Below are positions 17,105-27,340 of a stretch of DNA of 64,000 nucleotides, piece after piece (positions within the stretch are counted from its first letter, which is position 1; the number at the start of each line of letters is the position of its first letter). Under the pieces are notes generated by a model that was given only the letters and a program-made list of their open reading frames with translations, was not told the origin of the DNA and made no database searches. The stretch is from Clostridium cylindrosporum DSM 605 (GTDB lineage Bacteria > Bacillota > Clostridia > Clostridiales > Caloramatoraceae). A program made the position numbers and the translations under genes. The stretch spans positions 186,001 through 250,000 of the forward strand of contig NZ_LFVU01000027.1 of assembly GCF_001047375.1 (NCBI RefSeq), given 5' to 3'.

Positions 17105-17929
17105 ATGAAGTTTTCGAAAATGCATGGTCTTGGAAATGATTTTATAGTAGTAGAGGAAAGTAATTTAAATGGAGAAGATATATACTCTCTTGCGAAAAAG
17201 GTATGTAATAGAAATTTTTCATTAGGGGCAGATGGTCTATTAGTTGTATATAAATCAAGTTTAGCTGACACAAAAATGGAGATAATTAATTCAGATGGAA
17301 GTTATGCTAGTATGTGCGGAAATGGCATAAGATGTTTTGCTAAATATGTATATGAAAAGGGAATAGTTAATAAGGAAGTAATAACAATTGAAACTGGCGC
17401 TGGAATATTAACTGCTTATCTTAATGTCGAGGATAATATAGTTAAGGGTATAAAAATAGATATGGGAGTCTTTAGCTACGCTAAAGAAGATATTCCATTT
17501 AGAGGCGATGAGGACAATAAAAACTATGTTTTATCAGTTAATGATAAGGATTATAGCTCAACAACAATGCTTCTAGGGGTTCCACATACTGTAGTTTATG
17601 TTGATAATATTGATGCTGATGAAGTTATAAAAAGTGGTGCTGTTATTGAGACTTTAGAAAAGTTTGAAAATAACACAAATGTAAATTTTGTTAAGTATAT
17701 AGATAGAGACAACATAGAGGTAAGAACCTGGGAAAGAGGTGCAGGAATTACCTTTGCATGTGGTACAGGAACCTGTGCTAGTGTAGTTAGTGGAATAACT
17801 AGAGGAATTAATAATAATAAGGTAACTGCAAAGCTTTTTGCAGGAAATATGATTATTGAATATACTGATGGTAAGGTGTATATGGAAGGGCCTGCTGAAT
17901 TTATATGTGATGGTGAAGTAGTAGTATAA
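17105..17929 (+). CDS. dapF: Diaminopimelate epimerase
   Basis: DapF converts LL- to meso-diaminopimelate for lysine and peptidoglycan synthesis without a cofactor. The 274 residues carry both catalytic cysteines in their signatures: C71 in MCGNGIRCFAKY and C219 in ACGTGTCASV. Length and motif spacing are normal. An AGGAGGGG site precedes the ATG. The gene diverges from rqcH across 117 bases and is followed by an apparent new promoter, so it may be a single-gene unit. No other dap or lysine gene is nearby. Confidence 0.96.
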   Translation: MKFSKMHGLGNDFIVVEESNLNGEDIYSLAKKVCNRNFSLGADGLLVVYKSSLADTKMEIINSDGSYASMCGNGIRCFAKYVYEKGIVNKEVITIETGAGILTAYLNVEDNIVKGIKIDMGVFSYAKEDIPFRGDEDNKNYVLSVNDKDYSSTTMLLGVPHTVVYVDNIDADEVIKSGAVIETLEKFENNTNVNFVKYIDRDNIEVRTWERGAGITFACGTGTCASVVSGITRGINNNKVTAKLFAGNMIIEYTDGKVYMEGPAEFICDGEVVV

Positions 17930-17958
17930 TAAAACTTAATATAAAAACCAAATAAAAC

Positions 17959-17988
17959 TTGATATAATCATTAGTAATTATGTATAAT
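17959..17988 (+). promoter_or_regulatory. Probable sigma-A promoter for the yloC-remA-gmk block
   Basis: TTGATA (17959-17964) and TATAAT (17983-17988) with an 18-base spacer. The start would fall near 17995, leaving a leader of about 75 bases before yloC. Confidence 0.65.
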
Positions 17989-17994
17989 TAGAAG

Positions 17995-18070
17995 GAAAAC
18001 GCCAAAGGGTGGCAGAAAATAAACAAAACGGCTAATAATTAATAATATAGGTATGACTGTAGGTGAAAAT
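17995..18070 (+). other. Possibly structured 5' leader upstream of yloC
   Basis: The predicted transcript begins at a GCCA-AAGGG-TGGC hairpin (18001-18013). An A-rich single-stranded stretch and a second GGC, in AACGGCTAATAA at about 18034-18045, follow. The second GGC could compete for pairing with GCC. I do not recognise a known riboswitch class. Chance is possible at this base composition. Confidence 0.3.
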
Positions 18071-18952
18071 ATGATAAAAAGCATGACAGGGTATGGAAGA
18101 GGAAGTGCAGAATCAGATGGAAAAGGCTTTAATGTTGAGATAAAGTCAGTAAATAATAGGTACTTAGATATAAACATTAGGCTTCCGAGAATGATTAATT
18201 CTTTAGAAGATAGGATAAGAAAAGAAATTACATCTAAAGTTTCACGTGGTAAAATAGATGTCTATATTACATTAGAAGATTCAAGTGAAAAAGATGTATC
18301 AATAAAAGTAGATGATAATATGGCAAAAGCATATTATAATGCTTATTCCCATATAAAGAATTTATTAGGTATAACAGAGGATATACCATTATCATTAGTT
18401 TCTAAGGCACCAGATGTTATAGTAGTTGAAAAAAATGAAGAGGACTTAGAAGAAATTTATAAGGTATTATCCTTGGCTTTAAGTGAAGCACTTAATATGT
18501 TTGTCGACATGAGACAAGTTGAAGGAGAAAAATTAAGTGAAGATGTATTAAATAGATGTGATGATATTCTATCTATGATGAACACAATAGAAGAAAGATC
18601 ACCTACTGTAGTTAGTGAATACAGAGAAAAGATAACTCAAAGAATAAATGAGTTTTTAGGGGAAATTGAAGTAGACGAAGCAAGGCTTCTTAATGAAGTT
18701 GCATTTTTCTCAGACAAATGTAGTATAACAGAAGAAATAGTAAGACTAAAGAGCCATATACTTCAACTAAAAGATACTCTAAAAAACAGTAATGATTCTG
18801 TAGGTAGAAAGCTTGATTTTCTAATTCAAGAAATGAATAGGGAAACAAATACTATAGGTTCCAAAGCGAATGATCTTCTTATTACAAAAACAGTTGTTGA
18901 TATAAAAAGTGAAATCGAAAAAATTAGAGAACAAATTCAAAACATAGAATAA
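18071..18952 (+). CDS. yloC: YicC/YloC family endoribonuclease
   Basis: The 293-residue protein begins with the family hallmark [11 protein letters not shown] and has [14 protein letters not shown] near residue 30 and the C-terminal [21 protein letters not shown] block. Members of the YicC family are endoribonucleases that fold as a ring-shaped hexamer. I use ATG 18071, four bases after AGGTGA, rather than the in-frame ATG 18053, which lacks a site and would add six unconserved residues. It heads the conserved yloC-remA-gmk-rpoZ-coaBC-priA order. Confidence 0.93.
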   Translation: MIKSMTGYGRGSAESDGKGFNVEIKSVNNRYLDINIRLPRMINSLEDRIRKEITSKVSRGKIDVYITLEDSSEKDVSIKVDDNMAKAYYNAYSHIKNLLGITEDIPLSLVSKAPDVIVVEKNEEDLEEIYKVLSLALSEALNMFVDMRQVEGEKLSEDVLNRCDDILSMMNTIEERSPTVVSEYREKITQRINEFLGEIEVDEARLLNEVAFFSDKCSITEEIVRLKSHILQLKDTLKNSNDSVGRKLDFLIQEMNRETNTIGSKANDLLITKTVVDIKSEIEKIREQIQNIE

Positions 18953-18965
18953 GGGGAGGCTAAAA

Positions 18966-19241
18966 ATGTCTATTAAGTTAATAAACATAGGATTTGGAAA
19001 TATAGTTTCAGCAAATAGAATAGTAGCTATTGTCAGTCCAGAATCAGCACCAATAAAGAGAATAATTCAGGAAGCTAGAGATAGAGGTATGCTTATTGAT
19101 GCTACATACGGAAGAAGAACTAGAGCAGTTATTATAACTGATAGCGATCATATAATACTTTCAGCAGTTCAACCAGAAACAGTTGCCCATAGACTTGTTG
19201 TTAAGGATACAGAAGTTGAGGTTGAAGAAAACGAAGAATAA
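18966..19241 (+). CDS. remA: DUF370 / RemA family DNA-binding regulator
   Basis: A 91-residue protein with the characteristic start [19 protein letters not shown] and the central [13 protein letters not shown] segment. In Bacillus, RemA activates biofilm matrix and osmoprotection genes by forming DNA-wrapping oligomers. In clostridia its targets are not known to me. The position between yloC and gmk is universal in Firmicutes. The C-terminus is acidic (EVEVEENEE). Confidence 0.93.
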   Translation: MSIKLINIGFGNIVSANRIVAIVSPESAPIKRIIQEARDRGMLIDATYGRRTRAVIITDSDHIILSAVQPETVAHRLVVKDTEVEVEENEE

Positions 19242-19261
19242 TTATAGATAGGGTGAATAAA

Positions 19262-19867
19262 ATGGGGAAGGGAATACTTGTTGTACTTTCAGGTCCATCT
19301 GGAGCAGGTAAAGGAACAATTTGTAAGGCTTTTTTAGAAAGAAACAAAAGTGTTAGACTTTCTATATCTTGCACTACAAGGGCTCCAAGAGAGGGAGAAG
19401 TTGACGGAGTTAATTACTTCTTTACGGAAAAAGAAGAGTTTGAAAAAATGATTAAAGAAGATAAGTTTTTAGAGTATGCAAATGTGTACGGAAACTTTTA
19501 TGGTACGCCAAAATCTTACGTTGAAGAAACACTAAATAGTGGTTATGATATTATACTTGAAATAGATACACAGGGAGCTTTAAATATAAAAGAAAGCTTT
19601 AGTGATGGTGTATTTATATTTGTTATGCCACCATCATTAGATGAACTTAAAAGTAGAATCATAGGAAGAGGAACAGAAACTGAGGAAACTTTAAACAAAA
19701 GATTTAGTTCAGCTGCTGATGAAATAAAGCTTGCTGAAAAGTATAATTATGCTGTTTTAAATGATACTGTTGAAAATGCGGTTTCAAAGATTGAAAGTAT
19801 AATAACTGCTGAAAAGTGCAAAATAAATAGAATTAAAGACCATATGGATGTATTACAGGAGGTTTAA
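19262..19867 (+). CDS. gmk: Guanylate kinase
   Basis: Gmk phosphorylates GMP to GDP with ATP. The P-loop GPSGAGKG is at residues 11-18, followed by SCTTRAPREGEVDGVNYFF, the GMP-binding region. The length from ATG 19262 is 201 residues. I prefer this start because TAGGGTG ends six bases upstream; the in-frame GTG 19253 would lie inside the binding site. Its product also feeds (p)ppGpp-sensitive GTP pools. The rpoZ ribosome binding site overlaps its 3' end. Confidence 0.96.
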   Translation: MGKGILVVLSGPSGAGKGTICKAFLERNKSVRLSISCTTRAPREGEVDGVNYFFTEKEEFEKMIKEDKFLEYANVYGNFYGTPKSYVEETLNSGYDIILEIDTQGALNIKESFSDGVFIFVMPPSLDELKSRIIGRGTETEETLNKRFSSAADEIKLAEKYNYAVLNDTVENAVSKIESIITAEKCKINRIKDHMDVLQEV

Positions 19868-19872
19868 TAATT

Positions 19873-20091
19873 ATGAGTAATTCAATGATAAATCCACCAA
19901 TTATTGATCTACTAGATAAGGTGGGAGATAGATATTCACTAGTTGTTATTGCAGCTAAAAGAGCAAGAGATATAATAGATGGAGATGAGTCACTAGTTGA
20001 TATACCATCAACAAAGCCTGTTACTCTTGCGGTTAATGAGATTAATGAGGGAAAACTTGTTTTTGAATCATTAAAGTCAGGTATAAAGTAG
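19873..20091 (+). CDS. rpoZ: DNA-directed RNA polymerase omega subunit
   Basis: A 72-residue protein with the omega signature: NPPIIDLLDKVGDRYSLVVIAAKRARDI, then KPVTLAVNEINEGKL. Omega helps beta-prime fold and stabilises the core enzyme. The ribosome binding site CAGGAGG lies inside the end of gmk, so translation is probably coupled. Only five bases separate the two genes. Confidence 0.95.
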   Translation: MSNSMINPPIIDLLDKVGDRYSLVVIAAKRARDIIDGDESLVDIPSTKPVTLAVNEINEGKLVFESLKSGIK

Positions 20092-20100
20092 GAGTTTACA

Positions 20101-21291
20101 ATGAGATGTAAAAAAACTGTTGTTATAGGAGTAACAGGGGGAGTTGCTGTTTACAAGGCTTTAGATATTGTAAGCAGACTTAAAAAAAAGGATATAGATG
20201 TTCACGTTATAATGACGAAAGCTGCTCAGGAGTTTGCATCGGAACTTAGTTTTAGATCCTTAAGTTTAAATCCTGTAACTACAGATATGTTTGATAGACC
20301 GAATAGTTTTGATGTTGAACATATTGCACTTGCTAAAAGGGCAGATGTACTTTTAATTGCACCTGCAACTGCTAATATAATAGGTAAGATTTCTAATGGA
20401 ATAGCTGATGATATGCTATCTACAACTGTAATGGCAACCAAGGCTCCAGTAGTAATAGCTCCAGCTATGAATACTGCTATGTATGAGAATCCTATTGTTC
20501 AAAGAAATATAGAAAATCTAAAAAGCTATGGATATCATTTTATAGAACCATTATCAGGAAGACTTGCATGCGGAGATGTAGGTAGAGGGAAAATGGAATC
20601 ACCGGAGGTTATAGTAGAATATGTTGAGATGCTTCTACATTCTAATAAGGACCTAAAGGGTAAGAATATATTAATTACTGCTGGGCCAACTAGAGAAGAT
20701 ATAGACCCAGTTAGATTTATTTCAAATAAATCCTCAGGAAAAATGGGATACGCTATTGCTCGTGCAGCGAGGGATAGAGGAGCTAATGTTACTCTTATCA
20801 CTGGACCTACATCTTTAAGTCCAATAAAGTTTATAGATGTAGTAAATGTTTATAGTAGTGAGGATATGTACAAAGCTGTTATGGATAATCTAGAGTCAGC
20901 GGATATAGTAATAAAAGCAGCAGCTGTTTCAGATTATTCTCCACTTGACTATAGTTCTATTAAGATTAAGAAATCAGAGGATAGCATGACATTGCCTTTG
21001 AGAAAAAACAAGGATATATTACTTGAAGTTGGAAGTATTAAAGGTAGTAGAATAATAGTAGGCTTTGCAGCGGAAACTAATAATGTTTTAGACAATGCAA
21101 AGCTTAAGCTAAGCAAGAAAAACCTTGATATGATAGTTGCTAATGATGTTTTAGACAAGGGATCAGGATTTGACGTTGATACTAACAAAATAAGTATCAT
21201 AACAAATGATGATATTATATCATATGATATTCTTACTAAGGACGAAGCAGCAAATAATATCCTAGATAAAATATTAGAAATTAAGCGCTAA
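20101..21291 (+). CDS. coaBC: Bifunctional phosphopantothenoylcysteine decarboxylase / phosphopantothenate--cysteine ligase
   Basis: CoaBC carries out two successive steps of coenzyme A synthesis. The N-terminal flavoprotein decarboxylase half (to about residue 185) has VGVTGGVAVYKA-type FMN binding, the histidine of HIALAKRADVLLIAPATANI, PAMNTAMY, and the cysteine loop ACGDVGRGKM. The C-terminal ligase half has ITAGPTREDIDPVRFISNKSSGKMG. The 396 residues fit. The phosphopantetheine adenylyltransferase gene coaD is elsewhere in this window. The stop codon lies in the loop of the terminator that follows. Confidence 0.96.
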   Translation: MRCKKTVVIGVTGGVAVYKALDIVSRLKKKDIDVHVIMTKAAQEFASELSFRSLSLNPVTTDMFDRPNSFDVEHIALAKRADVLLIAPATANIIGKISNGIADDMLSTTVMATKAPVVIAPAMNTAMYENPIVQRNIENLKSYGYHFIEPLSGRLACGDVGRGKMESPEVIVEYVEMLLHSNKDLKGKNILITAGPTREDIDPVRFISNKSSGKMGYAIARAARDRGANVTLITGPTSLSPIKFIDVVNVYSSEDMYKAVMDNLESADIVIKAAAVSDYSPLDYSSIKIKKSEDSMTLPLRKNKDILLEVGSIKGSRIIVGFAAETNNVLDNAKLKLSKKNLDMIVANDVLDKGSGFDVDTNKISIITNDDIISYDILTKDEAANNILDKILEIKR

Positions 21292-21306
21292 GGCGCTTTT
21301 TTTTTC
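21283..21306 (+). terminator. Rho-independent terminator overlapping the coaBC stop
   Basis: AAGCGC and GCGCTT enclose a four-base loop made of the coaBC stop codon and one more base, followed by nine T residues in a row. The short stem may let some transcripts read into priA. Confidence 0.8.
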
Positions 21307-21326
21307 TAAGATTTAGGGGGTGAAAT

Positions 21327-23750
21327 ATGAAGGTAGCATCTGTTATTATATCAAATTCATCTAGGGAAGTAGATAGGGGATTTGACTATTATATTCCAAG
21401 TGAATTAGAAGAATTTATAGAAAAAGGTTCAAATGTAATTGTTCCCTTTGGTAAGTATAATAACTATATAGAGGGGTATGTAGTAGATATAAAAGGCGAG
21501 AGTAGTTTTGCTAGTGGAAAGCTAAAAAAAATCGCAGATATTTCTGATGAGGATTTAAATATAGAAAATGACCTTTTAGATCTTGCAAAATATATTAAAA
21601 ATAAATATCTTTGTACTTTAAGTGAAGCATTAAAGTTAATGATTCCACCTAAAAAAGCCGTTAAACAGGTAGTATTTATAGAGTATGTAAAAGCAAATGA
21701 TAGTCTTACTAAAAAGCTTAAAGAAGTTTTAGAAATTATAGAAATGCATAAAACTATAACATTTGAAGCTCTAAAAAAAGAAGCCAGTTATAAGATAAAA
21801 ACAGGAGATATACTTTCTCTTGAAAGGATAGGGTGTATTAAATATACTAGAGATTTTATAAAGAAAAGTAATAAAAAAGAGATATCAGTTTACTCTTTAA
21901 AAAGTAATGAGGAAGCTTTAGAGTTTCTAAACTTTTCATCTAGCAAAGCTAGGAAACAAATAGAGCTGGTAAAGTTTTTGCTAGATAGTAAACAAAGGTA
22001 TTTTAGTATACCAGAGCTAGTAGATAAATTTTCTACATCAAATTCTATTGTTAGATCATTAGTAGAAAAGGGAGTATTGATTAAGTCTCAAGAGGAAATA
22101 GACAGATCACCTATTACAGAAGACTATAAGTATGGTAGATTCTCTCTGACTGCTGATCAAGAATATGCAATAAATACAGTAATTGAAAACTTTAAGTATG
22201 GTAAGAGAACAGTTTTAATTCACGGAGTTACAGGTTGTGGAAAAACAGAAATATACCTAAACTTGGTAGAAAAGTTTATTAGTGAAGATTATGGTTCTAT
22301 TATTATGGTTCCAGAAATAGCTTTAACCCCTCAAACTGTTGAAAGATTCAAAGGTAGATTTGGAGACAAAGTTGCAATTCTACATAGTAGGCTCTCAGAT
22401 GGTGAAAGGTATGATCAGTTTAGAAAGATAAAAAGTGGATATTATAAAGTTGTAGTTGGTGCAAGGTCTGCAGTTTTTGCTCCAGTTAAAGATTTAAAGT
22501 TAATAATAATGGATGAGGAACATGAGTTTTCATATAAATCTGAAAGTAGTCCAAGATATTTAACCCATGATATTGCAAGTTTTAGAATTAAACGTTCTGG
22601 GGGTATACTTATACTTGGATCTGCAACACCCTCAATTGAGTCCTATTATAAAGCAAAAAACGGAGAGTATGCACTTATTAAAATTAGTAAGAGGGTTAAA
22701 AGCATACCCTTACCAGAGGTTAAGTTAATAGACATGAAAAATGAGTTATTAGTTGGCAATAAGTCTATGTTTAGTAGAGAACTATATACAGGTATAGGGA
22801 ATAACTTAAAGTCTCATGATCAAACAATACTATTTTTAAATAGGCGTGGACATTCGACATTTGTATCATGTAGAAGCTGTGGCTATGTATGTGAGTGCGA
22901 AAGTTGTAGTGTTACACTTACCCTTCATCAAGGAAGTAGAAAATTAAAGTGTCACCACTGTAGTAGGCAGTATGATATACCTAGTATATGTCCTAAATGT
23001 AGTAGTAAATATATTAAATACTTTGGTGCAGGAACGGAAAAAGTTGAAAAAGAAGTTGAGAAGTATTTTAGTAATGCTAAAATTAGTAGAATGGATGTAG
23101 ATACAACAAGGAAAAAAGGATCCTATGAAAAGATTTATAAAGAGTTTAAAAATAGAGAGAAGGATATACTTATAGGTACACAAATGGTATCAAAGGGTAT
23201 GGACTTTTCAGATGTTACCTTGGTTGGGGTAATTTCCGCTGATATAAGTCTTAATATACCTGATTTTAGAGCATCAGAGAAAACATTTCAGCTTTTAACT
23301 CAAGTTTCAGGAAGATCAGGAAGAGGAAATAAAAAGGGTAAGGTAATTATTCAAACATATACTCCCTCTCATTATGCTCTTCAATATGCAATGAATCATG
23401 ATTATGATGGTTTTTACAATAGGGAAATAGAAATTAGGAGACTTTTAAATTATCCTCCATTTTCAAATCTTATGCATGTTCTGTTTACATGTGAAAATCC
23501 TTCTACTTTGGAGGGAAAAGTAAACTATATAGGTGATAAGATAAAAGAAAATGTTAAAAATGAAGACATTGTTGTAATTGGACCATCACCATGTCATCTT
23601 TTAAAAATTAAGGATAAATATAGATGGCATATGATTTTTAAAGGAAATGTTGATAGTATTAAAGTTAAGGTTCTTGATTTAATACAAAAAAACATGCAAA
23701 ATAAAGATATAAACTTTATGATAGATATAGATCCCTATACATTAACTTAA
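21327..23750 (+). CDS. priA: Primosomal protein N', replication-restart helicase PriA
   Basis: PriA reloads the replisome at stalled or repaired forks. The 807-residue protein has the N-terminal 3'-DNA-binding domain, Walker [11 protein letters not shown], the DEEH Walker B box, and the zinc-binding insertion with eight cysteines ([13 protein letters not shown], then CHHC and CPKC) around residues 510-560, followed by helicase motifs V and VI ([10 protein letters not shown]). AGGGGGTG precedes ATG 21327. It begins the priA-def-fmt order found across Firmicutes. Confidence 0.96.
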   Translation: MKVASVIISNSSREVDRGFDYYIPSELEEFIEKGSNVIVPFGKYNNYIEGYVVDIKGESSFASGKLKKIADISDEDLNIENDLLDLAKYIKNKYLCTLSEALKLMIPPKKAVKQVVFIEYVKANDSLTKKLKEVLEIIEMHKTITFEALKKEASYKIKTGDILSLERIGCIKYTRDFIKKSNKKEISVYSLKSNEEALEFLNFSSSKARKQIELVKFLLDSKQRYFSIPELVDKFSTSNSIVRSLVEKGVLIKSQEEIDRSPITEDYKYGRFSLTADQEYAINTVIENFKYGKRTVLIHGVTGCGKTEIYLNLVEKFISEDYGSIIMVPEIALTPQTVERFKGRFGDKVAILHSRLSDGERYDQFRKIKSGYYKVVVGARSAVFAPVKDLKLIIMDEEHEFSYKSESSPRYLTHDIASFRIKRSGGILILGSATPSIESYYKAKNGEYALIKISKRVKSIPLPEVKLIDMKNELLVGNKSMFSRELYTGIGNNLKSHDQTILFLNRRGHSTFVSCRSCGYVCECESCSVTLTLHQGSRKLKCHHCSRQYDIPSICPKCSSKYIKYFGAGTEKVEKEVEKYFSNAKISRMDVDTTRKKGSYEKIYKEFKNREKDILIGTQMVSKGMDFSDVTLVGVISADISLNIPDFRASEKTFQLLTQVSGRSGRGNKKGKVIIQTYTPSHYALQYAMNHDYDGFYNREIEIRRLLNYPPFSNLMHVLFTCENPSTLEGKVNYIGDKIKENVKNEDIVVIGPSPCHLLKIKDKYRWHMIFKGNVDSIKVKVLDLIQKNMQNKDINFMIDIDPYTLT

Positions 23751-23763
23751 GGAGGAAAAAATA

Positions 23764-24210
23764 ATGGCATTAAGAGAAATAAGAAAAATGGGTGACGAAG
23801 TATTAAGGAAAAAAAGTAGAAATGTTGATAAGTTTGATGACAAATTAAGAATACTTATTGAAGATATGATAGAAACTATGAATGCAGCTGAGGGAGTAGG
23901 TCTTGCTGCACCACAAATAGGAATACTGAAGAATGTTGTAGTTATAGACATTGGTGATGGTAATGGTGTTTACAAATTAATAAATCCTGAAATTATATCA
24001 AGTGAAGGTAGTCAAACAGATGATGAAGGATGCTTAAGTATTCCAGGAGTATTTGAACAGGTTGAAAGACCAAATGTTGTTACTGTTAAAGCACAAGACG
24101 AAAATGGTAATGAAATTGTAGTTACGGGAGAAGGGTTTCTTGCTAGAGCATTCTGTCATGAATTAGATCATTTAAATGGTGTATTATTTGTTGATAAAGT
24201 TAATAAATAA
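23764..24210 (+). CDS. def: Peptide deformylase
   Basis: Deformylase removes the N-formyl group from nascent proteins, the reverse side of the fmt reaction encoded next. The 148-residue protein has all three motifs: [10 protein letters not shown] (residues 45-53), EGCLSIPG (88-96) and HELDH (132-136). Metal ligands are C90, H132 and H136, with E133 as the general base. It follows priA by 13 bases with a GGAGG site and is of the short, type 1 (iron) class by length. Confidence 0.97.
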   Translation: MALREIRKMGDEVLRKKSRNVDKFDDKLRILIEDMIETMNAAEGVGLAAPQIGILKNVVVIDIGDGNGVYKLINPEIISSEGSQTDDEGCLSIPGVFEQVERPNVVTVKAQDENGNEIVVTGEGFLARAFCHELDHLNGVLFVDKVNK

Positions 24211-24227
24211 GGAGGCTCAAATATAAT

Positions 24228-25157
24228 ATGAAAGTAGTTTTTATGGGAACTCCTGACTTTGCAGCGTATTCACTTGAAAGTATTGTAAATTTACATGATG
24301 TATTATGCGTAGTGACTCAGCCTGATAAACCTAAGGGTAGAGGGCAAAAAATGCAGTTTACACCTGTTAAGGAAGTTGCAGTTAAACATAATATAGAGGT
24401 TCTTCAACCAAACAAAATTAAAGAAGAAAAAGAAGTTATAGAATATATTAAAAGCTTAAATCCAGATGTAATAGTTGTTGTTGCTTATGGGCAAATACTA
24501 TCTAGCGAAATACTTAATATTCCAAAGTATGGATGTATAAATGTTCATGCATCACTTTTGCCTAGTCTAAGAGGTGCAGCACCTATAAACTGGACAATAA
24601 TTAATGGTGATAGTGTAACAGGAGTTACAATAATGCAAATGGATGAAGGTCTTGATACAGGAGATATGCTTTTAAAGTCAGAGATTACAATTGGAGACTC
24701 TGAAACAGCAGGGGAACTTCATGATAGACTTATGAACCTTGGAGGTAACCTTTTAGTTGAGGCCCTTGATAAAATTCAAGATGGCAATATTAAAGGTGAA
24801 AAACAAGATAATTCTATCTCATCCTATGCACACATGATGAAAAAGGACCTTGGCCATGTAAATTGGAATGATGATGCAAAGAGAATATACAATCTAATTA
24901 GGGGAGTAATTCCTTGGCCAGGTGCATATACTTATTATAATGATTTAGTTATAAAAATTTGGAGTGCATCATATGTCAGTGATGATTTTAATGGCGATAT
25001 AGGTGAAATTATTAAGGTTGATAAAGAAGGAATACTCGTTAAAGCAAAAAGTGGTGCAATACTAATTAAAGAGCTTCAAAAAATCGGGGGAAAAAGATTA
25101 GATGTAGCAAGTTTTCTAAATGGAAATACATTGGCTTCTGGAGAAATACTAAAATAG
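24228..25157 (+). CDS. fmt: Methionyl-tRNA formyltransferase
   Basis: Fmt formylates initiator Met-tRNA using 10-formyltetrahydrofolate. The Rossmann N-terminal domain begins KVVFMGTPDFA and contains the folate-binding loop SLLPSLRGAAPI at residues 109-120 with N105 and H107 in the catalytic site. The C-terminal OB-like domain starts near residue 205. The 309 residues match the family. The def-fmt pairing keeps formylation and deformylation on one transcript. Confidence 0.97.
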   Translation: MKVVFMGTPDFAAYSLESIVNLHDVLCVVTQPDKPKGRGQKMQFTPVKEVAVKHNIEVLQPNKIKEEKEVIEYIKSLNPDVIVVVAYGQILSSEILNIPKYGCINVHASLLPSLRGAAPINWTIINGDSVTGVTIMQMDEGLDTGDMLLKSEITIGDSETAGELHDRLMNLGGNLLVEALDKIQDGNIKGEKQDNSISSYAHMMKKDLGHVNWNDDAKRIYNLIRGVIPWPGAYTYYNDLVIKIWSASYVSDDFNGDIGEIIKVDKEGILVKAKSGAILIKELQKIGGKRLDVASFLNGNTLASGEILK

Positions 25158-25169
25158 AGGTGATTTAAA

Positions 25170-25844
25170 ATGTATTCATCTTACATAATTATAGTACCAG
25201 CTATAATTTTATCATTGTACGCACAGTTTAAGGTACAGTCAACTTTTAATAAGTATTTAAAGGTACCATCTGTAAGTGGAGAAACAGGTTACAGTGTTGC
25301 TAGGCGATTGCTTGACAGTAATGGGTTATATACTATTCCTATAGAGGTTTCTGGAGGAAGATTATCTGATCACTATGATCCAATTTCTAGGGTAGTTAGG
25401 CTTTCAGAGGATGTATATTATGGAAACTCACTTGCTTCAATAAGCGTTGCTGCACATGAAACAGGTCATGCAATTCAGCATGCTACATCCTACACACCAC
25501 TAATGATTAGACACAGAATTTTTAAGGTTGCCAATATAGGATCAAACCTTTCATGGATATTAGTTCTAGCAGGGATATTTTTTCAAGCTTCAAATTTAAT
25601 ACTGCTAGGGATAATTTTCTTTACTTGTGCAGTTGCATTTCAGGTAATAACTCTACCTGTTGAATTTAATGCAAGTTCACGTGCACTTACTATGCTTGAG
25701 AAAAATGCTATTCTAAGTAGAGAAGAAGTAAAGGGATCCAAAAAGGTTTTAGATGCAGCAGCACTAACATATGTTGCAGCAGCATTAGTATCAGTTCTAG
25801 AGCTTTTAAGATTAATTCTTATCTTTAACAGAAGTAATGACTAG
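25170..25844 (+). CDS. yugP: YugP family membrane zinc metallopeptidase
   Basis: A 224-residue membrane protein with an N-terminal helix, the HEXXH zinc motif HETGH at residues 96-100 within AAHETGHAIQH, and two or three further hydrophobic segments. The later VEFNASSRAL segment should hold the third metal ligand. This is the YugP (DUF2268-unrelated, neutral zinc metallopeptidase) family, substrate unknown. It is 12 bases after fmt with AGAGGTGA before its ATG, so it belongs to the same operon. Confidence 0.88.
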   Translation: MYSSYIIIVPAIILSLYAQFKVQSTFNKYLKVPSVSGETGYSVARRLLDSNGLYTIPIEVSGGRLSDHYDPISRVVRLSEDVYYGNSLASISVAAHETGHAIQHATSYTPLMIRHRIFKVANIGSNLSWILVLAGIFFQASNLILLGIIFFTCAVAFQVITLPVEFNASSRALTMLEKNAILSREEVKGSKKVLDAAALTYVAAALVSVLELLRLILIFNRSND

Positions 25845-25847
25845 CTA

Positions 25848-25881
25848 AAGGGTAAAGCCGAATTTTCGGTTTTACCCTTTT
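25848..25881 (+). terminator. Rho-independent terminator after yugP
   Basis: AAAGGGTAAAGCCGAA pairs with TTCGGTTTTACCCTTT, a 16-base stem with one G-T pair. It is followed by only a short T stretch, but the stem is strong. The next 119 bases before rsmB are AT-rich and probably contain the rsmB promoter, which I could not fix. Confidence 0.82.
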
Positions 25882-26001
25882 AAGTATTATTGATTATATT
25901 TCTAGTCAAAAGGAACAATAAAATATATAATTATTTAGTGATAGTTTTTATATATAGATTTATATAAGAAATAAAGTTATATTTATGAATTGGAGGAACG
26001 T

Positions 26002-27336
26002 ATGGAGGATAAGGCAAGGTATGTTGCAGTTAAAACACTATTTGATATAGAATCTAAAGGTGCCTATTCTAATCTTAAGCTTAATTATTACTTTAAAAAG
26101 TATGAATTAGAGCCTTCAGATAGAGGGTTTTCAACTGAAATTCTATATGGGACGATTAGATGGAAAAAAAGGTTAGACTACATTATAAAAAAGTTTTCTA
26201 AAATAAAGATAAAGAAGATATCTGTATGGACTTTATGTTGTATTAGAACAGCGATATATGAAATATATTTTTTAGATAGGGTACCTGATTTTGCAACGGT
26301 TAATCAAGCTGTTGAGATGACAAAAGTAAAGGAACCTCGTGATGCATCCTTTGTTAATGGAATTCTAAGGACTATACTTCGAAATAGGGATGAATTTTAT
26401 AATATAAAAATCCAAAACAAAATTCAGAAAATGGCTGTAGAATATTCACAGGAGGAATGGTTTGTTCAAAAACTTATTAAAGACTTCGGTGAAAAGACAG
26501 CAAAGAATATAATGGAAAAAAGCAATAAAACTCCAATGCTGACTTTAAGAGTAAATACACTTAAAACTTCTAGGGAATATCTTTCAGATATTCTAATTGA
26601 AAAGGGCTGCAAAGTAGAGCTTGGAAAAGTGCAGGATTCTATTAAAGTTAAAGGCCTAAGTTCCCTAGAAAAAAGTGAAGAGTTTCTAAATGGTTTATTT
26701 ACTGTTCAAGATGAAAGTTCAATGCTAGCAGCTATTTGTTTATCACCAAATGAAGGAGATAAAGTAATAGATTTATGTAGTGCCCCAGGTGGAAAATCCA
26801 CATATATGGCTCAGATTATGAAAAATATTGGAGAGATTAATTCCTTTGATATACATGAACACAAGTTAAATCTTATTAAGGACTCTGCTGAAAGACTTGG
26901 AATAAACATTATAAAAGAAAAGCTATTTGATTCAACTATTTTTAACGAAGAGTATTTAGATTATGCGGATAAAGTATTAGTAGATGTTCCATGCTCAGGA
27001 CTTGGAATAATTAGAAAGAAACCTGAGATAAGATGGAATATAAAAGAAGAGGATATTATTTCTCTTACAAAAATTCAAAGGGAAATTTTAAAAAATGCAT
27101 CTAAATATGTAAAGCCAAAGGGAGAAATTGTTTATAGTACCTGCACAATTACAAAGGAAGAAAATGAAGACATTATTGAAGATTTTCTTAAGGAAAATAA
27201 TAATTTTGAGATGGTAGATATATCAGAGTTTGTTCCTTTTAATATTGATTCTGCAAAAAAAGGATATATAAAGCTTCTTCCAGGGATTTATGATACAGAT
27301 GGTTTCTTTATTGCAAAACTAAGAAGAAAAAGGTGA
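26002..27336 (+). CDS. rsmB: 16S rRNA (cytosine-967-C5)-methyltransferase
   Basis: RsmB methylates C967 of 16S rRNA. The N-terminal NusB-like RNA-binding domain (about residues 1-140) is followed by a SAM-dependent domain with [11 protein letters not shown], the DVPCSGLG motif and the PxY-TCT box YSTCT, whose cysteines act in catalysis. I choose ATG 26002, six bases past GGAGG; the in-frame TTG 25990 falls before that site. The stop lies four bases ahead of rlmN, whose site overlaps its last codons. Confidence 0.94.
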   Translation: MEDKARYVAVKTLFDIESKGAYSNLKLNYYFKKYELEPSDRGFSTEILYGTIRWKKRLDYIIKKFSKIKIKKISVWTLCCIRTAIYEIYFLDRVPDFATVNQAVEMTKVKEPRDASFVNGILRTILRNRDEFYNIKIQNKIQKMAVEYSQEEWFVQKLIKDFGEKTAKNIMEKSNKTPMLTLRVNTLKTSREYLSDILIEKGCKVELGKVQDSIKVKGLSSLEKSEEFLNGLFTVQDESSMLAAICLSPNEGDKVIDLCSAPGGKSTYMAQIMKNIGEINSFDIHEHKLNLIKDSAERLGINIIKEKLFDSTIFNEEYLDYADKVLVDVPCSGLGIIRKKPEIRWNIKEEDIISLTKIQREILKNASKYVKPKGEIVYSTCTITKEENEDIIEDFLKENNNFEMVDISEFVPFNIDSAKKGYIKLLPGIYDTDGFFIAKLRRKR

Positions 27337-27340
27337 TTTA

